64,000 bases of DNA. Origin: Nemertoderma westbladi (taxonomy: Eukaryota; Xenacoelomorpha; Nemertodermatida; Nemertodermatidae). Numbering within the stretch: the stretch's first letter is position 1; the number at the start of each line of letters is the position of its first letter. Positions 34,193 through 44,485 of the stretch are shown here, piece after piece. The position numbers and the translations under genes are program-made. A model generated the notes under the pieces. That model had not been told where the DNA came from. It did not search any database and saw nothing but the letters and a program-made list of their open reading frames with translations. The stretch covers positions 16,902-80,901 of the forward strand of contig JAUCBJ010003741.1 of NCBI GenBank assembly GCA_032718475.1. The letters are read 5' to 3'.

Positions 34193-36329
34193 TGTAAGGT
34201 CCAGTAGTATACCGCTTACCGGATCCTAGTAACGATGTATCTTACCGTAAGATCTAGTAATGTATACGGGCTCGTACAGTATCTGACAACAAATCCCAGT
34301 CCAGGATATCTAAACAAACAGATACAATACACAAACTACTACTGGCGAGGAGCAGAGCCTAGTGTCTATTCTATGTACGTGAGCGGGTCTAATGCCTACG
34401 AACTAGACAAAAGGATACCTGTCCTCTAACTGGTGAGGCAGATGTACAGTTACAGTAACAGACCAAACTCACGGGAAAACAATCCCCGCGCAGCGAATCC
34501 TAACTATCGCTGACAGTCCTAAATACCGTAACTTGCCGCGGTGTGATTTATATGGTTTATATACGAGCTAGTGGGTTAACAGACCTAGCGTAACAACACT
34601 GATTCAGTCCTAAATCAGTCGAAAAGGGGTCGTGCCTAATGTAACAATACTGCTGAGCAGAAAACAACAGTTTAATAACGAAAATGAAATACTCCCTTTT
34701 GCCATAACTAAATATCAGATCCTAATTTACAAATACAGATAAATTCTGCCTAAAGTAATATAAAGTACGCTATAACTAGTAGAACTCTAAGGGTAAATAT
34801 GTTTTAGGGTGTGTGTGTGTGGGTGTGTTACAATAAAACAATTTTGGTGTATATCCTTTCACTAGGTTTTAGTGATTTTCTGACCGAAATGATACCGTGC
34901 GCTAGCTACTAAAATAAGCTAGTCGCGTTTTGTAGAACTTTATACTTACAAATGACGTCAAAGCTCTCTCCTTCCTATCCACAACTCAATGGGCAACCAC
35001 GGTGTTAGTAACTACACCCGTGATCGGCACTAATACCAGATTCTGGTTGTAAGATAAGAAATAGGGGTTAATCGCTACCGTACGTTAGCTGATCTGGTAT
35101 ACAAATTTGATTCTAGAACTTTGTTGCCGCGGTAGTTAGCAGCAATACCTATCAGTACGTGGCAAGGCGCGGTAGGATATTAATAAAACCTCCCTAGGCC
35201 AAGCGGTGTGACGGTAGCAGAAATACTCCTTGCCTGATCAAATAACTAACTTCAGGCAGGGGGGGGGGGGGGGGTACTAATGTATGTTCTACAAAGCGAA
35301 CCGGTACCAAACAGTCAGTACTACGAATCACTAAATTATGGAACATATGCTGTCCGTACCTATGTACTCGCGTACTGACGAATGGCAATAGTTCGCACCT
35401 GTGAGAAATACAGGTTAACCCAGGGGTTCGCAGGACTGACAAAGGGGGTTTCTGCCTAAATATAATTATTTGATCCTAAATTTTGTGGCGTCCAGGACGG
35501 CGTCACGCTTACCCTGATCTATAGGTCTTACGGCGGGTATAGGTATAGGTCTATAGGGCGTCGAACAAAGTCTTACCTTCCTCATAAAGCGGGCGCTGCA
35601 TGGCAAATGGAGTATTTCGAAGGGCGAAGGGGGTGCGCGGTCAAATCCAATGTGGGCGCTAGCGTGTTGTGGACATCTTTCCCCTGCGTTGCTGACGGCC
35701 TAACGGTCTAGGCTGCCATCTTCCCGATGTTTGGCTGTCCCATAGTTGGACCAAAAGAAAACATGTTCAGGAGTTTGCAGTGTATTTACAGTTTAGCAAA
35801 AGATTTATCAAACAGAATTACAAATAGTTTCAACAAGAAACCAACAAAGTATAACGAAATGATTAGTGCAACTAGAGTAGTGAGTTTGAGACAAGTGAAG
35901 TAAGTGATAACCGAAGGCAAACCAGCCCTTTATATACTAAATCTGGGACATAGAATTCACTAGAACCTTCGAGAGTATTCAATGGCCTCACATTGGAGCA
36001 ATAAGATATTCCATGCCCTATGATTGGCCCAACTCATCGTTCGATACGTTGTACGCACCTCATTGGCTTACCAATCTGTACCAAATGAAAATAAATGGCC
36101 CCAAAATACAAATTTCCCGACCGGGATTCGAACTCGTAACCTATCTGTAATGTAACCAACGCCTTAACCATCTGACCACTACGCCACGAGAGTAACTAGG
36201 GGTTTTATGTATACAAATATGAATAGGCATATTACATTACTGTAACTTAATCAAAATACGTCGGATTTTCGAAAGTTTTTACGTTAAAGTTAAACTACAA
36301 ATGCTATCTTATAGTGAAATAATTCATCA
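34193..36329 (-). repeat. BEL 3' LTR, about 2.1 kb
   Basis: Delimited on the left by the CAAAG duplication and TG, on the right by ATTCATCA, which is also the outer end of the other LTR remnant. Only its right-hand 267 bp has a partner copy (56670-56936). It contains no long ORF, a (TG)n stretch near 34806, a G16-18 tract near 35257-35274 and a tRNA-like segment at 36110-36195. The length is large for BEL/Pao LTRs. The left 1.87 kb is assigned to the LTR by inference only, since the second copy has been lost there. Confidence 0.68.
36110..36195 (-). promoter_or_regulatory. tRNA-like segment with pol III A and B boxes in the 3' LTR
   Basis: Minus strand holds TGGCGTAGTGG (36176-36186, A-box fit) and GAGTTCGAATCCC (36123-36135, B-box fit) about 40 bp apart, the spacing of a tRNA gene. 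The acceptor and T stems pair poorly, so it is tRNA-derived and not a tRNA gene; SINE heads look like this. The same segment with one base difference is in the other LTR. Confidence 0.7.
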
Positions 36330-36804
36330 CCGCTCCATGAAAACAGTAAGTAAGACTGTTTTCACCAATCGAAATACAAAATATTTACAAACTACTTCTA
36401 AATCTACTGGTGGGGCCTAAAATATAAAATAATCACTATCTAATTATTGCATACTTAATATTGCAGGTACAGCGTAAATACAATCGATCGTACATACAAA
36501 TACAAATTTACCAATTAACTTTAGTGCCTAAAATACAAAAAAGCTTTCGGTTATCAAGATAAACAAATTAAACAAATCAGAACAAAATAAATCAAAACAA
36601 ATCGAACAAATAATTGTAACTCTTTCAATAAATCTTTATATATTGTAAATATACATAATAAATTCCGCTAAATTAAATCAGTCTAAATATAAAATAAACA
36701 TAAGGCGCTAAAATCCTTTAAATAAGTCTTAACGTGTCCTCCTGACGATCTAAATAGTTCGTCCTGCTGGTCTGGATATCTTCTCCTGAGCACTAATTGC
36801 TAAC

Positions 36805-36824
36805 GGTAGGCTCGCAAGCCTTCC
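36805..36824 (-). repeat. 20-bp BEL palindrome, copy 1 (noncoding)
   Basis: GGTAGGCTCGCAAGCCTTCC on the plus strand: AGGCT and AGCCT arms around CGCA. Lies outside any ORF. Confidence 0.95.
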
Positions 36825-36929
36825 TTTCCATATCTCGTTCTTCCAAACCCAACATTCATACATAATGTCCGATATAAATACCCAAATATAATGTCCAAAT
36901 ATAATATCCGAATATAAATATCCAAAATG

Positions 36930-36949
36930 GGTAGGCTCGCAAGCCTTCC
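36930..36949 (-). repeat. 20-bp BEL palindrome, copy 2 (noncoding)
   Basis: Identical to copy 1, just after the stop of the 1,255-codon ORF. Confidence 0.95.
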
Positions 36950-36963
36950 TTCTTCTCGCTTTC

Positions 36964-39900
36964 CTATTCCTTCGTTGAGCGGGCTCGTCCACGTCCTCTA
37001 TTGCGATTGGGTGGTGGTCGAGGTCGAACTGGGCTCGGACTTCGGCGTCGAGTTGTCGGTGGTTCCAAAACGCTAGGAAAGGGGATGACGGGAGTTTCGC
37101 ACATCCGTCGTGCGCTCAATCCTCTAAATCCTCGTCCGATTCCAATGGTCGACTTAGTATCGGATCGAGTCTCCACAACGCTAGGAGGAAGTCGAAAGGG
37201 TGGGACTGTTCCGTCCGCTGACACCTCGCTCTCTGACGTCGTTTGGGTTCTAATGGGTTCAGGCAAAGCGTATCCTGTCCCTCCGCGTGGTTCTCTAGCA
37301 AGGGAAACCGTGCCCCGAGTCATCCGGATTTGTGACTTCGATGTCGTCCTCTCGGTGACATTTACTACCTTCTTTATCTCTTGTCCGGCCTTCTGGGCCT
37401 TGAGTATACGAAATTGCTGATCATCCTGTGGGTGACGCGTCTTCTCTGCTAACGAAGTGGCCTTGAAGCCAGTCTCACGCAAAACGTCGGTCTCGTCCAG
37501 AATATACGAGGTTACGCGTTTGTGATAAAATGCGCTCCGGTATGCCCAAGCTATCGAATGCCAGGCTCCTCGATTCCGCTGTTCAACTCGCAGTTTATCG
37601 AATTCTCCGGCGGTAATCTTGTTCACCACAGTTTGAAAGTTCCAAGTATTCTTGTTGTCGGGGTGCACCTGTAAGAAATAGTCCCGCACAACTTTGAATC
37701 CGCTGTCCAATGGCAATATATCCAGCACCTCCAACAATTCATCATACTGAGGCATAGCCGATACATATCCTTCCTTTGACATTATGAGGGGGTTTACGGC
37801 CCAAAATCCCAAATGTGCTCTCATAGGGAAACGGCGTCGCTGCGTCGATACATGCTCGTCTGCTAGATCCTCCCAATGGTCGAATAACTGTCGAACGATT
37901 TTAACTGACATGTGCTCATAGGGGACGTCTCTAAGTTGACATTCGGATGCCCTATGGCCCTTAATATTACAATAAGTGCACTGCGCCACGAAACGCCAGC
38001 AAGTGTAGAAAGTGTGCGAATGTTGATCCCCGCACCAGTTGCATACTAAATCCGGTAGAGACATGTGCTTCGCTCCGCATTTCTTTGCGTGGTGGCCAGT
38101 TGCCCCGCATCTGCCACAAATAGTGTTGGCAGGGTACCAAACTCGCTCATAGATGAGATCTCCGATGGGGCGAGCGCTACCGTCCACGTGATAATTCTCA
38201 TCATCTGGGTCAGTCGGTATGTTCGTCTCCGTAGGTTGTACACAAACCATGGCATCGCTTTTCTCCAACTCGCGTATCTCAGTTCGCGTCTTCCTCGGAA
38301 GGTTCTCCTCTATCTCTATGAGTTGCCGCAACGGTTCGTCTATTAGCGCCAACTCGGTCGGATCCACATCGTCGTGATGGGCGGTAGGCTCGCGAGCCTT
38401 CCAGGATCCTTCTGGGCGTTCGAATTCCGCGTGGCGTTCCCCGTCGTAGGGTACTAACGTTAACATCGACGGTCTGTCGACTAGACTTCCCGCGTGAGTG
38501 AGATAGACATCCCTGAAAACGCTAAGTCCCGCTTGCGTGAAAACTTCGCAGTGCGCATCGGTGTTATAAAAGGGTTGGAGAAATCGTCGGAATACATCAG
38601 TATGCGTCCTTCCTCCATCGTAAAAGGTATGTCCTTCGCCGAGACATAACGGGTGTCGCTTTAGGGTTCTGGATACTACATCCGCGATGAAACAAACATT
38701 AACCGAAGATTCTATCGCTAAATAGTATTGCAAGATTATCCGCGGAGGTGAGGTAATCGCCCAATACACGCAACCTCGCCACTTCAACTGTGACTCGAAC
38801 TCGTTTACGCCGGGGGTATCTCCCTCTCCGTATACGTCCGTGTATTTGCTCCTCTTACTCTCCTTGTAATCCCAACTGAACATTAGATATGAGATATAAC
38901 CCGTCCCAGTTTTTAGCGTGTTATACTCCCTAAAGTATCCTTGCTCGATAGCCCAAAGCAACAATGGTCTAGTATCCACGTATGGCGTAGGCAATCGGTC
39001 CTCTTCCGTGGGCATCCCTGCAAAGTCGCTAATAAGGTCATCCCGTACACCGGATCCGATCTTGACGATGCTCTTGTCCAACACAACGTCTCGCACGGCC
39101 TTTGGCAACATCCTAGCTTCTATGCTACAAGCCAGGTCCATGGATTTAACTATCCGTTTTATCATCGAGTGTCTTTGCGTCGTTCCTTCCGGCATAGGCA
39201 TCTTTCTATCACTCCTCTGTCGGCTGAAGACATGTAACACGCCATCTGGTGCTCTAATCTGTATAGTCTTTGAAGTGAGGCTTTGCTGATGGCTTCCTCC
39301 TCCATTATCGTAAAACATATAACCATTCTCCTTTAGAGATCGGCTAGTCACGTCCCAATCGTCGAGTAAATCGTCGGTAGGGTTCCAAATTCTCCCAATC
39401 GACTTTTCATCATCGAAACTAATAGGTTTACCGGTCCAATTGGTCGCGATATCGGTGTCGGTCTCAAACGTTCCAACTCTGATCCATAATCGAATCGTTC
39501 TCGTCAGATATCCTCGCAAGATACAAGGTGCGATATCCGTCCCCGCGCGATCCACTTCCTTAAAGTCCGTAATATGTGGAGGCACGTTGCGTACGATTTT
39601 TTGAACTATTACTTTACGCAACTCGGCTGACTCTAACACATCACCAAAGGTAACCGATGGGAGGAAATCCAGGTTCGAAATGATCTCCGGGTGTTCAACT
39701 ATAGGGATCTCGTAAGTTGTCTCCTTCCGGGTCGGTATACTAATAGGAAAACTAGTTGGTCTCGCAACCGGTACTATCGCTCCAGTAGAATGGGGCTGAG
39801 GTTCTCGTGTCATCTCGACATGAGGTATCTGTAGTCTCTGCGACAAACGCTGAGCAAAGGTGATACTATCGAAGAGCTCGGGTGTCATCTCCTTGGGTTC

Positions 39901-40731
39901 GGTTTGATCGTGGGATATCCAATAGAATGGTAGGCTTGCGAGCCTTCCGCCGAACTCCTCGATCTCGCCTTTCTCGTACGCCTTGTACGCCCTGTAGAGG
40001 CTCAAAGCTTCCCGTTTCTCTTGTGTCGACTTATTAGACTCGTCCACTACCATGCTGTAGACGTCTGGTTCGACTAATTTGGGTTCGTAAATAACGATCT
40101 CACCCGCATTCGGTCCACTCATTTTAAACGAATGGTACGGATTTGTCAAAGGGTATCCGCCTTCTTGGTAACGTAGACTTTGGTGGTGTGAACATCGCGC
40201 TAATATCGGCTCGGGGTTCTCCGAGTTCAACCGCATAGGAATCGCGTTGTCTTGCTCATGCATACACGCTCCACATTTATAAAACAGTTTGTATATGGAG
40301 AACGCGTCCTTGGTCTCTGGATCCGCTCCTCGAGCGCGTCTATAAAGATGCATTCCTTCGAATTCGTCTCTGGCTGCAGGTAAAGGTTCATTTACCGTCA
40401 AATATTGCAGCGTATGATACAATCGGCGTATCTCCGTGTCTGGATCCTCGCAAATGTCGCTAGCGTCGCATAACGCATCGTAGGGATATAACGCATTGAA
40501 CTCCGCGCGTAATTCCTCCGTTCTTTTGTTATATGCGTCCAACCGCTGTCGCGTAACATTCGGGTCCGCCTTGGATTTTAGCGAGCTTGGCTGTACTCCT
40601 AGCCATACTCTCCACTCCAAACACACTAAAGTTTTTAGCTCCATAACGATTAAATGGCGCCTGGTGCTCTTGTTCCTGCGTAAACCCTTGACGTAGCTCC
40701 TTATACATCTTCTCCGCCATCGTATACGCAT
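36964..40731 (-). CDS. BEL third ORF: zinc-knuckle protein with exonuclease-like region
   Basis: 1,255 codons from an ATG, in the place where env would lie. I do not recognise the whole protein. Residues about 468-690 resemble DEDD-type 3'-5' exonucleases (WRN/RNase D fold): KTIQIRAPDGVLHVFS, then IVKIGSGVRDDL, then YVDTRPLLLWA, then LQYYLAIESSVNVCFIADVV, in the correct order and spacing. The usual D-x-E of motif I is not intact (D-N-G), so activity is doubtful. Three zinc knuckles follow at about 872-931 (CGRCGATGHHAKKC, CNWCGDQHSHTFYTC, CTYCNIKGHRASEC). The C-terminus is R/P-rich (RPRPPPNRNRGRGRARS). No signal peptide or membrane segment is seen, so it is not an envelope. An overlapping frame at 40529-40720 starting MAEKMYKELRQGFTQ may be the true N-terminus, joined by a frameshift. 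Palindrome copies 3 and 4 are read as WKAREPT and GRLASLP. Confidence 0.7.
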   Translation of the reverse strand: MRIRWRRRCIRSYVKGLRRNKSTRRHLIVMELKTLVCLEWRVWLGVQPSSLKSKADPNVTRQRLDAYNKRTEELRAEFNALYPYDALCDASDICEDPDTEIRRLYHTLQYLTVNEPLPAARDEFEGMHLYRRARGADPETKDAFSIYKLFYKCGACMHEQDNAIPMRLNSENPEPILARCSHHQSLRYQEGGYPLTNPYHSFKMSGPNAGEIVIYEPKLVEPDVYSMVVDESNKSTQEKREALSLYRAYKAYEKGEIEEFGGRLASLPFYWISHDQTEPKEMTPELFDSITFAQRLSQRLQIPHVEMTREPQPHSTGAIVPVARPTSFPISIPTRKETTYEIPIVEHPEIISNLDFLPSVTFGDVLESAELRKVIVQKIVRNVPPHITDFKEVDRAGTDIAPCILRGYLTRTIRLWIRVGTFETDTDIATNWTGKPISFDDEKSIGRIWNPTDDLLDDWDVTSRSLKENGYMFYDNGGGSHQQSLTSKTIQIRAPDGVLHVFSRQRSDRKMPMPEGTTQRHSMIKRIVKSMDLACSIEARMLPKAVRDVVLDKSIVKIGSGVRDDLISDFAGMPTEEDRLPTPYVDTRPLLLWAIEQGYFREYNTLKTGTGYISYLMFSWDYKESKRSKYTDVYGEGDTPGVNEFESQLKWRGCVYWAITSPPRIILQYYLAIESSVNVCFIADVVSRTLKRHPLCLGEGHTFYDGGRTHTDVFRRFLQPFYNTDAHCEVFTQAGLSVFRDVYLTHAGSLVDRPSMLTLVPYDGERHAEFERPEGSWKAREPTAHHDDVDPTELALIDEPLRQLIEIEENLPRKTRTEIRELEKSDAMVCVQPTETNIPTDPDDENYHVDGSARPIGDLIYERVWYPANTICGRCGATGHHAKKCGAKHMSLPDLVCNWCGDQHSHTFYTCWRFVAQCTYCNIKGHRASECQLRDVPYEHMSVKIVRQLFDHWEDLADEHVSTQRRRFPMRAHLGFWAVNPLIMSKEGYVSAMPQYDELLEVLDILPLDSGFKVVRDYFLQVHPDNKNTWNFQTVVNKITAGEFDKLRVEQRNRGAWHSIAWAYRSAFYHKRVTSYILDETDVLRETGFKATSLAEKTRHPQDDQQFRILKAQKAGQEIKKVVNVTERTTSKSQIRMTRGTVSLAREPRGGTGYALPEPIRTQTTSESEVSADGTVPPFRLPPSVVETRSDTKSTIGIGRGFRGLSARRMCETPVIPFPSVLEPPTTRRRSPSPVRPRPPPNRNRGRGRARSTKE
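38383..38402 (-). repeat. 20-bp BEL palindrome, copy 3 (coding, WKAREPT frame)
   Basis: GGTAGGCTCGCGAGCCTTCC; the centre GGCTCGCGAGCC is a perfect 12-bp palindrome. In the third ORF at about residue 777. Confidence 0.95.
39929..39948 (-). repeat. 20-bp BEL palindrome, copy 4 (coding, GRLASLP frame)
   Basis: GGTAGGCTTGCGAGCCTTCC, one change in the loop. In the third ORF at about residue 262. Confidence 0.95.
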
Positions 40732-41459
40732 ATATATGGTTACATATCGTTACGTTTCTACTAGATGAAGCACAAAATAGAGGTTAGATGTGAGGTGACT
40801 TAGAGTTTGTCGGCTTTTGGCTCAACTCTGCTCTAAACCCCAACCCATTTGCCTAATGACTTCGGGTTCGTGTGATTTCGCACTGGCTCCTAATCCAAAA
40901 AATGTTGTGCCGATAAAAAACGAATTCCGGGTAAACTAGCCGCGAGTCTAAAATACTCACCTTTTAATTTCCCACGCTACATTCCCAAAAGAAAATAGTG
41001 CAGTCGAGAATTAATTTGGTCTAAATAATAGTAGACACGACTACGTAGAACAAGGCCGGTTTTCTTTTTCAAAAAAAATTTATCGGTAGGCTCGCAAGCC
41101 TTCCATCCGCTCTTGTCCTCCCCAATTTTAATTTTTTATCTAGCTGTATTCTAGAATTTGCATTCACTGGAGAATCGTTTTTCTTAAATTTAAATCCAAA
41201 TAAATGGATTTGTCTAATAATTTTGAAAAATTGTCTCACTTGTGGGTTCCAAGTGGAATTCCATTCCTACTGTACACACAATCCCGCTCCTATGTGATAC
41301 ATAAGGGTACTACCCTCCATGTTCACATATAAAGACAATGGAATTCCACCGCTGTCTCTATCTACAGTGAAGAGGATTACAAATGCACATACAGTAATAC
41401 AAAATACTAAATTACTAAAATACGGTAAAGCTATGTGGCGGCCATCAAAGGTCCCACAT
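40732..41459 (-). other. BEL intergenic region between integrase and third ORF
   Basis: About 730 bp, AT-rich, with palindrome copy 5. No coding signal was found; a spliced or internally initiated mRNA for the third ORF could start here, but nothing in the sequence shows it clearly. Confidence 0.55.
41085..41104 (-). repeat. 20-bp BEL palindrome, copy 5 (noncoding)
   Basis: Identical to copy 1, in the spacer after the integrase. Confidence 0.95.
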
Positions 41460-43310
41460 CTATTTACTAATATTGGGTGGAGATTTGTAGTCTCCTGTCT
41501 CGTTTCTAGTTTCCTCTAGGAGTTCGAGACGTTGTACAGGCCTATCTACGGTACGTCCGTCGATAGTCCTTACAGTAACTGTCCTTACTACACCAGATGT
41601 AGGGTGTGTGGTCAAAATGACTCCAGTCAGCCAAAACCGTCTTTTCAGATTAGCTTCAGCCAATAAAACGTGGTCACCACGTCTCAAACATCGTGTATTT
41701 AGATACCAAGAGGTTCTGGTTGAAATAGAGGGCAAATAATATTTCTGCCATATTTCCCAGAATTTATTTGCAAGTAGTTGAGTGATTTTCCAAGCCTTGT
41801 TGCCGTATCTGTCACTATCACCGGGTACCGAAATGGGCAACAATGTCGTCGGCGCCTGCATAAGCAGGTGCACTGGTGTCAAGGCAAACTGTGCGTCGTT
41901 ATTGTCTGGGATCAAAGCGATCGGTCTAGTGTTTAAGATCGCTTCGATTTCTATTAGTAACGTCGTCAGTTGGTCGTCTGTCATAATGTGTTGCGTCGGT
42001 ATCACTTTAGCCATAGCTGTTTTTATTGAGCCAATCAGCCTTTCCCAAACGCCGCCTCTCCACGGACTGTCTGGAGTATTAAAATTCCAAACAATATGGT
42101 GAGGACGTAGTTCCTCGGAAATCTGGTTTTGGTCCAACTTTCTCAAAGCTCTGGTTATCTCGTTCCGTGCACCCACAAAGTTTGTCCCTTGGTCGCAGTA
42201 AATGGATTTGACCAATCCACGTCTAGCGATAAATCGCCGTAAGGCTAGGATAAAGGCATTGGTGGTTAAATCTGTCACACGCTCAATATGGACAGCTCTG
42301 CTGGCCATGCAAGTGAAGATCAATCCCCAACGTTTTACCTGTACCCTTCCGCGTTTCGCGATTATGGGTCCAAAACAGTCTATCCCTGTCTCAGTGAAAG
42401 GGGGTCAAAATGCCTGTAATCTAGCTAGTGGTAGTTCACTCATTTCCTGGTGTCCTATCCTCGCGTGCACCTTCTTACAAATCATACAGTTCCGTATTAC
42501 CGAACTCAGTGCCTTACTAGGTCTAATCAGTACAAACCTCGAGCGTAAGTGTGATAGACAGTGGTGTCTACCTACGTGTTTGAGTTGTACATGTGCGTCC
42601 AGTATCATAGCGCGCTGTAATTCATGGTGTTGCGGTATGATGATAGGATACCTAAAGTCTAGTGCAAAGTCGATGTTTTGGAGTCTGGACTTGTGACAAA
42701 GTAAGCCCCGGTAAATAATCGGACGACAACTCAAAATCGGTGAAGACTTGATCTGTTTACCTTGGTTGATCGCTGTGAATTCTCATGCGAAATATCGCAA
42801 TTGATAATGGCGAATGATATCAACTTCACAATGGCCAACTTCCTTTAAGGTAAGTCTTCTTGGAAAGTCGCGTTTGCCTCTGGCATATTGTCTCAAACGT
42901 TTGAGCCATGCTAACTTGCGGCACGCGTCAGTCCATGATCTAGTTAGGTTTACTATCCGGTCAACGTAAGTGTTAGTGACGTCATCAGGTAAGGTGTAGT
43001 CGTAGTGTGGATACTTGTCTGGACTTGGTAGGCCCACGGGCCTTCCGGTAGGTTTGTCTGAGTCCCCAAGTACGTCAATCTTTACGGTCTTACCTTTACC
43101 ATCCGCACCTGATGTGTCGACTGACAGTAACGGTTTCAACTCTACAGTACTAGTGTGTTCCTGTGAGCCTGTAAGCTTCCTAACCTTAGTCACACGTTTA
43201 ACTGTAGGTGGTAAGTCAAGTACTTTCTTTGAGCGGAGTGTGATCGCTGTGGCCACACCTTTGTCGTCCAAAGAAGTCAAATTCGGTAAGTCTCTAAATT
43301 TCCGCTCCAA
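41460..43310 (-). pseudogene. pol: BEL/Pao integrase, broken by two TGA codons
   Basis: One minus-strand frame with two internal TGA codons (near 42402 and 42783). The upstream part ends in VGHCEVDIIRHYQLRYFA; the middle part has the zinc-binding HELQRAM...HVQLKHVGRHH and CMICKK; the last part has the catalytic core with D in GIDCFGP, D in CDQGTNFVGA and E in GVWERLIG, then ALNTRPIAL-type sequence (EAILNTRPIALIPD) and a C-terminal LRRGDHVLL region. BEL/Pao integrases have this W-E-R-L motif. The product would join cDNA ends to target DNA. The first 130 residues (VATAITLRSKKVLDLPP onwards) form a BEL linker. Function is lost through the stops. Confidence 0.88.
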
Positions 43311-44485
43311 TGGGTCTTTTCACTTTCGTCCTTCTGGGCTCCTCCCGGAGGCGCACCCACGAGGCGGACGGGTTTCCACCACCCTGGGGGCCAGTCCGAC
43401 TGACATTTCTATCAGTCGTTTCGCCATAACCGGGCCGCAGGGTGGCCCGATGCTTCCCGGGTTCTGTTTTCGGTCCCCCGATCACACCGGCACAGCTCGT
43501 CGAACGTGTAGCCAGATGGGCGGCTACTGTCAACTTACTGTGGCCTGACTGTACATTGAGCCAACTCAAAAGTATATCAAAGAGTCAACCGGCAGGTGGA
43601 CCAGTCGATAGCGATCGAGCACCAAGGTCGCCCTTGGGCCTAACCGACGGTCTTGTCCCACGTGGGCTTGCGCTACCCAACATTGGAATTTTGACTCGTT
43701 TTCACCCGCCTCGACGGCAGTATTGAAAATTAATACTGTCTGTAGCTCAAAAGCTACTGAACAAGTAACCACTTACCAGTCACTGTACACGTGTACTCAA
43801 CAGATGTTCACAAAATCAAGTACACAACGGTAAACACAAAATCGAACACATACCATGCACACACAGAAGACATAATCATGAAAGACAAAATCGGGGTCAA
43901 ATCAGAGGGGACAAAATTGTATCAACTCATAAAGAGTCGATAGTACCTTATTTTGCCGACAGGGCAAAATAACTTTGTGTGCACAAAGTATGCTGGGGCG
44001 CAGTAGAGATATGGTCCTACTAATACCAGCGGCGTCTGGACCAACTGGCAAGGGTTCCCATACTCACTCGCAGTGGCCACACATACAATCACGTGTACTC
44101 ACGTACCCACAGCAACAGAAAGCTCAAAGACCCGAACAAATCCCAAAGACCAATCAGCTGAACATGGAGACAATAACATATAGTATCAAAAAAACGGAAC
44201 AGCTGATGGCCAAAGGAACCCATCCAAGCCCCAAGCAAACTGCCACTGATCGCCCACATACAAAACATAGTTCACGCCACATGAACCACAAATCACGCCA
44301 TGCCACCACCCCTACTGTGTACAGGACTGGCAGTACGGCAACAGGCCGACTAGACGGTACCACGGCACCATGTCGATCCATGGTTCGTTAGACACGAGGG
44401 CCTTCAGTGACTCCCTAGCACTATATAGACAATTTAACGTGCCCCCAGACCCTCACGAGTCCGCCGCCGCCTGCTTCCACCACCC
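43311..44485. other. Unidentified segment between BEL RNase H tether and integrase
   Basis: About 1.2 kb that interrupts pol. The integrase-proximal part (43.31-43.57 kb) is GC-rich with a minus-strand frame containing VIGGPKTEPGKHRAT and RNVSRTGPQGGG; the rest (43.74-44.4 kb) is CA-rich. I recognise no domain and no terminal repeats or duplication. It could be degenerate pol sequence or an unrecognised insertion. Confidence 0.45.

Larger units (their letters stand above)
36330..36963 (-). other. BEL 3' untranslated leader to the LTR
   Basis: AT-rich region between the LTR and the stop of the 1,255-codon ORF. It holds two copies of the 20-bp palindrome and a small degenerate repeat of CCAAATATAATGTCC/CCGAATATAAATATCC between them. 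No polypurine tract as clear as that of the gypsy is visible at the LTR edge (only GGAGCGG). Confidence 0.6.

Noticed and set aside
36110-36195. Functional tRNA gene
   Set aside because: A and B boxes fit, but acceptor and T stems do not pair.
36964-40731. Envelope gene of an endogenous retrovirus-like element
   Set aside because: No signal peptide, transmembrane segment, fusion peptide or cleavage site; zinc knuckles and nuclease-like motifs point elsewhere.
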